55,305 nt of DNA, taken from positions 1 through 55,305 of the forward strand of contig NZ_LMFO01000014.1 in NCBI RefSeq assembly GCF_001426865.1. The letters run 5' to 3'. Made by a program: the position numbers and the translations under genes. Source of the DNA: Paenibacillus sp. Root52. GTDB taxonomy: Bacteria; Bacillota; Bacilli; Paenibacillales; Paenibacillaceae. A model generated the notes under the pieces. The model saw only the letters and a list, made by a program, of their open reading frames with translations, did not search any database and was not told where the DNA came from. This document shows, piece after piece, positions 51,423 to 55,305 of the stretch. The stretch's first letter is position 1. The number at the start of each line of letters is the position of its first letter.

Positions 51423-51776
51423 TTATGCATCCTGCTGCTTCTTTTTAGGTTTACTTTGTAACTCCTTCAAACGCCCTTCAACCTTCACAAACAATCGAAT
51501 CGTATAGAATGCTAACGACCCCAGACTTAGTACCAATGCTTGTACTTCAGTAAACCAAAATCCAAGAATCCCGAATACCAGAATGATAAAGCCAAACTGC
51601 ATCATCAGATTCGAGGCGTAATACTGCGCTTCCTTCCACAATTCCGGATCACTCATCGCTCTTGGTGTACGATAACCGTAGATTCCATTGATTGCTCTCG
51701 GTGGTTTCTTGAACATCATGAAACCCAGTATAAAATAACACACCCCACAAATTATCCCTAAAATCGATCCAGCCAA
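51423..51776 (-). CDS. SdpI family membrane protein
   Basis: 117 residues with about three TM helices (GSILGIICGVCYFILGFMM at the start, NLMMQFGFIILVFGILGFW, ALVLSLGSLAFYTIRLF). The family hallmark IYGYRTPRAMSDPELWKEAQYYAS is present between helices 1 and 2. SdpI is the immunity protein for the SdpC toxin in B. subtilis; short homologues like this are common and mostly of unknown role. Start is TTG with AAAGG 5 nt upstream. No sdpC-like toxin gene is nearby, so an immunity role is not supported by context. Confidence 0.8.
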   Translation of the reverse strand: MAGSILGIICGVCYFILGFMMFKKPPRAINGIYGYRTPRAMSDPELWKEAQYYASNLMMQFGFIILVFGILGFWFTEVQALVLSLGSLAFYTIRLFVKVEGRLKELQSKPKKKQQDA

Positions 51777-51841
51777 AACTGCCTTTCCCCTTTCTTCTGT
51801 TGAGCTTTCCCATCATAAATGATCACGACCTATTAAAAAAC

Positions 51842-51874
51842 AAAAAAACGGCTCTACGTATATACGAAGAGCCG
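51842..51874 (-). terminator. Terminator after the cadA-like gene
   Basis: CGGCTCTTCGTATA / TATACGTAGAGCCG on the minus strand with one mismatch, followed by seven T. Confidence 0.85.
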
Positions 51875-51894
51875 CCCTGGAGCGTTTCGAAAAC

Positions 51895-54243
51895 TTAGCT
51901 TTCCTGTACTCGCAGTACCCGCATAGCGTTGAGGACAGCAAGAACCGTAACGCCTACATCCGAGAATACTGCTTCCCACATGGTCGCAATTCCGAATACA
52001 CCGAGCAACAGGAAGACGACTTTGACACCAAGGGCAAATCCGATATTTTGCCATACAATAGCGCGAGTTCGCTTGGCAATGCGGATTGCACCAGCAATCT
52101 TGGACGGTTCATCCGTCATAATCACAACGTCCGCGGCCTCAATTGCCGCATCTGAACCGAGTCCTCCCATAGCAACACCTACATCAGCCCGGGCAAGTAC
52201 CGGTGTATCATTGATCCCATCACCGACAAAGATCATTTTCTCCTTCGGTGACTTGGCTGCTTCCAGCTTCTCCAATTGCTCGACTTTGTGCTGAGGTAAC
52301 AATTCCGCGTAGACCTCATCCACACCAAGATCATGCCCGACTGCTTCACCTACTGCCTTTGCGTCCCCAGTGAGCATGACCGTTTTGCGAATACCCAGCT
52401 TACGCAGTGCTCGGATTGCATCCGCAGCATCATCTTTCACTTCATCAGCAATGATTAGGTGTCCTACGTACGTTCCTGCCTCGGCAATATGAACGACAGT
52501 ACCCACTGTTTGCGGAGCAGTGTAGGAGATGTTCGCCTGCTGCATTAGTTTGGCATTGCCCGCCAGTACCTCTCTTCCATCTACCTTAACCTTGATACCA
52601 TGTCCGGCAACTTCATCGTAACCGTCCACACCTTCGGTTGGAATCTCTCGTCCCCATGCAGCGCGAATAGATTCTGCGATGGGATGATTGGATTGGGCTT
52701 CTGCAATAGCAGCTAACCGCATAAGTTCTTCTTCCGTACGCTCACCCTCTGGGTGAATAGCTGTGACTTTAAAAACACCTTTGGTTAGCGTGCCCGTTTT
52801 ATCAAAAACAACAACTTTTACATCGTTCAATGCTTCAAGATAGTTGCTGCCTTTCACCAGGATACCATTCCGAGAAGCCGCTCCAATACCGCCGAAGAAT
52901 CCAAGTGGGATCGACACCACAAGCGCACAAGGACAGGAGATCACCAGGAAAACCAATGCCCGGTAGATCCAATCTGCAAAGGTAGCACCACTAAGGAGCA
53001 GAGGTGGAACCAATGCAATCAGCGCAGCCAAGATCACGACAAACGGTGTATAATACCGAGCGAATTTACTTATAAAATGTTCCGTTTTGGCTTTGCGGCT
53101 GCTAGCATTCTGCACGAGATCAAGGATTTTGGAAACCGTCGATTCCCCGAATGTTTTGGTCACTTCGATTGTCAGCAACCCATTTTTGTTCACAAAACCA
53201 CTGAGTACATCATTTCCTGGTTCCAATTCCCGCGGTACGGATTCACCTGTTAAAGCTGACGTATCCACCATCGAATGTCCTGCCTTCACGACACCATCCA
53301 GCGGAACTCTCTCTCCTGCTTTTACAAGGATACGATCTCCAACTCGAACCTCTTCAGGAGATACTCGCTTCGTCTCATCCCCTGTACCGATCAGAATGTG
53401 AGCATAATCTGGGCGAATGTCCATCAGCGACTGAATCGACTTCCGTGAACGGTTAACCGCCATGCCCTGAAACAGCTCACCAAGCTGATAGAAGAGCATT
53501 ACTGCGACCCCTTCTGGATATTCACCAATGGCAAAAGCTCCAATTGTCGCAACGGACATAAGAAAGTATTCATCGAATACCTGACCACGTAGTATATTCT
53601 TACCTGCTTGGAGAACGATATCTCCCCCTGCAATCAAATACGCAACAATGAATAAGGCAAGCTGCGCCCATCCTTCTAAAGGAGACCAGATTGCAGCCGC
53701 CATGAGAACCGAACCTGCTGCAAGCCTAGCGAGTAGCACTTTGGTCTGACCAGCTCCATGCTCATGGGAATGGCCTGCATGAGCATGACCTTCGTGACCG
53801 TGCTGATGCTCTGCATGGATATCGTGGTCATGATTATGGCTATGGGGGCTATGCTCATGAACGTGACCACTGCCTGCAGTTGAATGCCCATGGTCATGAG
53901 TATGCTGATCATGACTTCCATGGTTATGTTCATGATCGTGCCCATGAGCATCCAGATGTTGAAGTGCGCCTGCTGTAGAGCGACCAGCGGTAGACGGTTT
54001 GCCTTTTTCCGAGATACGAATATGTGGCTCTAATCGCAGGACTTTACGCTTCGCTTCCTCCACAATCTGTTCATCCATATCTGATGTTGTGTGCAGCGAT
54101 AATGTTTTGGTTACAAAATTAACAGAGCATTCGGTAATGCCGCTAATTTTTTTGACACCATTCTCAATCTTCAACGCACAGTTCGCACAATCTAACCCAT
54201 CTAGCAGCAGTTCCCTCTTCACCTGTTCTGATCCAGTTCCCAT
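51895..54243 (-). CDS. cadA: Heavy-metal P1B-type ATPase (CadA/ZntA-like) with His-rich linker
   Basis: 782 residues. Exports Zn, Cd or Pb at ATP cost. N-terminal HMA domain with GLDCANCALKIE (metal-binding CxxC). Residues about 96-165 form a His/Asp/Glu/Gly-rich linker (repeats like HDHEHNHG, HSHNHDHD). Then eight TM helices with the CPC motif in SCPCALVVS, phosphorylation DKTGTLTKG, ATP-binding SNHPIAES, and the hinge VGDGINDTPVLA. CPC and HP place it in the P1B family, subgroup 2. GGGGAGAATTC precedes the ATG. It is divergent from an ArsR regulator. Metal is Zn/Cd/Pb by analogy; Zn is favoured by the His linker. Confidence 0.92.
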   Translation of the reverse strand: MGTGSEQVKRELLLDGLDCANCALKIENGVKKISGITECSVNFVTKTLSLHTTSDMDEQIVEEAKRKVLRLEPHIRISEKGKPSTAGRSTAGALQHLDAHGHDHEHNHGSHDQHTHDHGHSTAGSGHVHEHSPHSHNHDHDIHAEHQHGHEGHAHAGHSHEHGAGQTKVLLARLAAGSVLMAAAIWSPLEGWAQLALFIVAYLIAGGDIVLQAGKNILRGQVFDEYFLMSVATIGAFAIGEYPEGVAVMLFYQLGELFQGMAVNRSRKSIQSLMDIRPDYAHILIGTGDETKRVSPEEVRVGDRILVKAGERVPLDGVVKAGHSMVDTSALTGESVPRELEPGNDVLSGFVNKNGLLTIEVTKTFGESTVSKILDLVQNASSRKAKTEHFISKFARYYTPFVVILAALIALVPPLLLSGATFADWIYRALVFLVISCPCALVVSIPLGFFGGIGAASRNGILVKGSNYLEALNDVKVVVFDKTGTLTKGVFKVTAIHPEGERTEEELMRLAAIAEAQSNHPIAESIRAAWGREIPTEGVDGYDEVAGHGIKVKVDGREVLAGNAKLMQQANISYTAPQTVGTVVHIAEAGTYVGHLIIADEVKDDAADAIRALRKLGIRKTVMLTGDAKAVGEAVGHDLGVDEVYAELLPQHKVEQLEKLEAAKSPKEKMIFVGDGINDTPVLARADVGVAMGGLGSDAAIEAADVVIMTDEPSKIAGAIRIAKRTRAIVWQNIGFALGVKVVFLLLGVFGIATMWEAVFSDVGVTVLAVLNAMRVLRVQES

Positions 54244-54689
54244 GTGAATTCTCCCCTTTGCAGTTGCGAAACTATATCAGTTCAATTAAAGCATGCTTAC
54301 ACTTACCACTTCGATGACAGAATAACCTTCCGATCGCTGTTATCCCCAGATTTTTTTGATTCCCTTCTTCAAAGGGAAAATCCGGTGATAAAGGCGAACG
54401 CTCCGCTTCTTCATGTTATTTCTGTCCTCTCCGTTCTCGTGTAAAAAGTTTGTTTGAACGAACTTATATAGTCAAATAATCCATTCAATATAATGTATGA
54501 GCAATCATTCATATGTTCATTTATCCTCATTATATGCATGCCTAAATACAAGTGTCAACATTCGTAATTGATTTTTCATACAAATTATGCTAATAGTAAT
54601 CATTTCGCTTTAGACGATTTTTGGATATAATAGGCGTATATCGTATAACAAGTTATCCAGTGTTGATTGAATATAGGCGGTGATAGGTA
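54244..54689. promoter_or_regulatory. Divergent promoter region of cadA and arsR with palindromes
   Basis: No gene. It holds a 20-bp imperfect palindrome AAGTTTGTTTGAACGAACTT (54446-54465; 8 of 10 pairs), next to a minus-strand TTGACT box, and a second symmetric site TATGA...TCATA (54496-54513). Both are candidate ArsR/CadC operators. A small hairpin TTCCCTTTGAAGAAGGGAA lies in the cadA leader near 54361-54379. Confidence 0.45.
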
Positions 54690-55061
54690 ATGGAACAACC
54701 GGTTAAAGCTGTATCCGAATGCGACGTCGCCTGCTCAGGTACCGAGGCGGATGTGCAGACCATTCGTACATCTCTAATAGATCGGGAGACTTCTTCCGAA
54801 ATGGCAGATTGGTTCAAGGCATTCAGTGATCCGACGCGTCTACGTATTATTGATGCTCTGTTGCAAAAGGAATTATGTGTGCATGATCTTACGGTGTTGC
54901 TTGATATGGGACAGTCGGCCATCTCACATCAGCTGCGGTCCCTACGTAATATGCGTATTGTGAAGCGGCGCAAAGAGGGCAAGACGGTGTATTATTCCTT
55001 GGATGATACACATATTGAGCAGATCTTCCTGCAAACGCTCCAGCATATTAAGCATGGCTAG
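54690..55061 (+). CDS. ArsR/SmtB family metal-responsive repressor (CadC-like)
   Basis: 123 residues. Winged HTH with DPTRLRIIDALLQKELCVHDLTVLL and SAISHQLRSLRNMRIVKRRKEG (split: FSDPTRLRIIDAL, QSAISHQLRSL). The N-terminal CDVAC gives the CxxxC seen in CadC. The alpha3 motif is ELCVHDL where CadC has ELCVCDL/I, so one thiol ligand is His. The C-terminal alpha5 site has Asp, His and two more His (DDTHIEQ...LQHIKHG). Thus both classical metal sites are partly kept. It is divergent from cadA, which it presumably represses until Zn/Cd/Pb binds. GGCGGTGATAGG precedes the ATG. Confidence 0.92.
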   Translation: MEQPVKAVSECDVACSGTEADVQTIRTSLIDRETSSEMADWFKAFSDPTRLRIIDALLQKELCVHDLTVLLDMGQSAISHQLRSLRNMRIVKRRKEGKTVYYSLDDTHIEQIFLQTLQHIKHG

Positions 55062-55082
55062 GTATAACTAGCCTGCTGAACA

Positions 55083-55134
55083 AACAAGAACCCCCGTCCA
55101 TCGGCAGGAAGCCGACAGGCGGGGGTTCTTGTTC
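55083..55134. terminator. Terminator after the ArsR gene
   Basis: AACAAGAACCCCCG and CGGGGGTTCTTGTT form a perfect 14-bp outer stem, with an inner TCGGC / GCCGA stem. Confidence 0.9.
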
Positions 55135-55145
55135 ATTACCTCTAC

Positions 55146-55305
55146 AATACATGTTCAAAAAGGGCGGTTTTCAGTACCAAGAAGATAGGATGAAGCTAGA
55201 AATGGAGTAGCGGAGCGCAGGCAACCTACGTGAGCAACGGACATTTCGGCTGAATCCTATCTTCGACGCTGAGATGCCGTCAGGCATCCTTCGTAATCAA
55301 AAGCG
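55146..55305. repeat. Terminal-inverted-repeat element, copy 3 (cut by the window end)
   Basis: Starts ATGTTCAAAAAGGGCGGTTT and continues through blocks shared with copy 1 (TTTTCAGTACC, GAAATGGAGTAGCGGA, ACGTGAGCAAC, TTTCGGCTGAAT, CGCTGAGATGCCG, CATCCTTCGTAATCAAAAGCG). Same orientation as copy 1. The distal inverted repeat lies beyond the window. Confidence 0.85.

Noticed and set aside
51423..51776. SdpI-like protein as toxin immunity
   Set aside because: No sdpC-like toxin or sdpAB genes are nearby; short SdpI homologues are common without a toxin.

Overview
The window looks like chromosome from a Paenibacillus-type member of the Bacillota. The pointers are many strong AGGAGG-type ribosome binding sites, GTG and TTG starts, intrinsic terminators with U-tracts, an SLH-domain surface protein, EcsAB, YneF, LipL, bacilliredoxin, a KinB-like kinase, and a VanRSYZ cluster of the kind known in paenibacilli. 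No rRNA, tRNA, CRISPR array, phage block or transposase was seen. The content is mostly housekeeping and stress genes with scattered accessory genes.

Layout. 0-1.2 kb: three small unknown genes on the minus strand and one copy of a roughly 220-bp terminal-inverted-repeat element. 1.2-4.6 kb: vanR-vanS-vanY-vanZ (minus), with no vanH, ligase or vanX gene. 4.6-8.6 kb: a WYL regulator with a zinc-ribbon/GyrI-like protein, an Asp/Glu-racemase-like protein and two small ORFs. 8.6-11 kb: thiC behind a TPP riboswitch with its terminator. 11-14.7 kb: IclR regulator, membrane-anchored hydrolase, and a two-domain superoxide dismutase. 14.8-18.6 kb: a 1240-residue GLUG/FN3/SLH surface protein. 18.8-25.8 kb (minus): small protein, lipL, folE, yneF, an HD-GYP-like gene, a queG-ogt fusion, lepB, GNAT. 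26.3 kb: sodA. 27-29.8 kb: acpS-mutY, then about 0.8 kb without a gene. 30-36.6 kb: hydrolase, nadE, bacilliredoxin, KinB-like kinase, YhiN-family flavoprotein. 36.7-38.7 kb: ecsAB. 38.9-41.5 kb: two adjacent secreted repeat proteins of unknown function, preceded by a 32-bp palindrome. 41.9-45.9 kb: MarR, MFS pump, GNAT, small protein, msrC. 46-51 kb: MerR/TipAS-like regulator, aldehyde dehydrogenase, a universal stress protein gene with a frameshift, an MFS exporter and its MerR regulator. 51-55 kb: DUF6366-like and SdpI-like membrane proteins, then a divergent ArsR/CadA-type metal resistance pair.

How the genes work together. Several units pair a regulator with an effector: VanRS with VanYZ (D-Ala-D-Ala trimming), MerR with MFS and Usp, ArsR with the P-type ATPase, and probably MarR with a neighbouring gene. 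Oxidative-stress functions recur (two superoxide dismutases, free-Met sulfoxide reductase, bacilliredoxin, MutY). The least explained parts are the two secreted repeat proteins, the QueG-Ogt fusion, the HD-GYP-like protein with an altered metal site, and the 27.15-27.97 kb stretch. All family calls are from motif recognition by eye; no database search was run. Starts were set by ribosome-binding-site position. In many genes the longest open frame begins upstream of or inside the ribosome binding site, so a shorter start is given.
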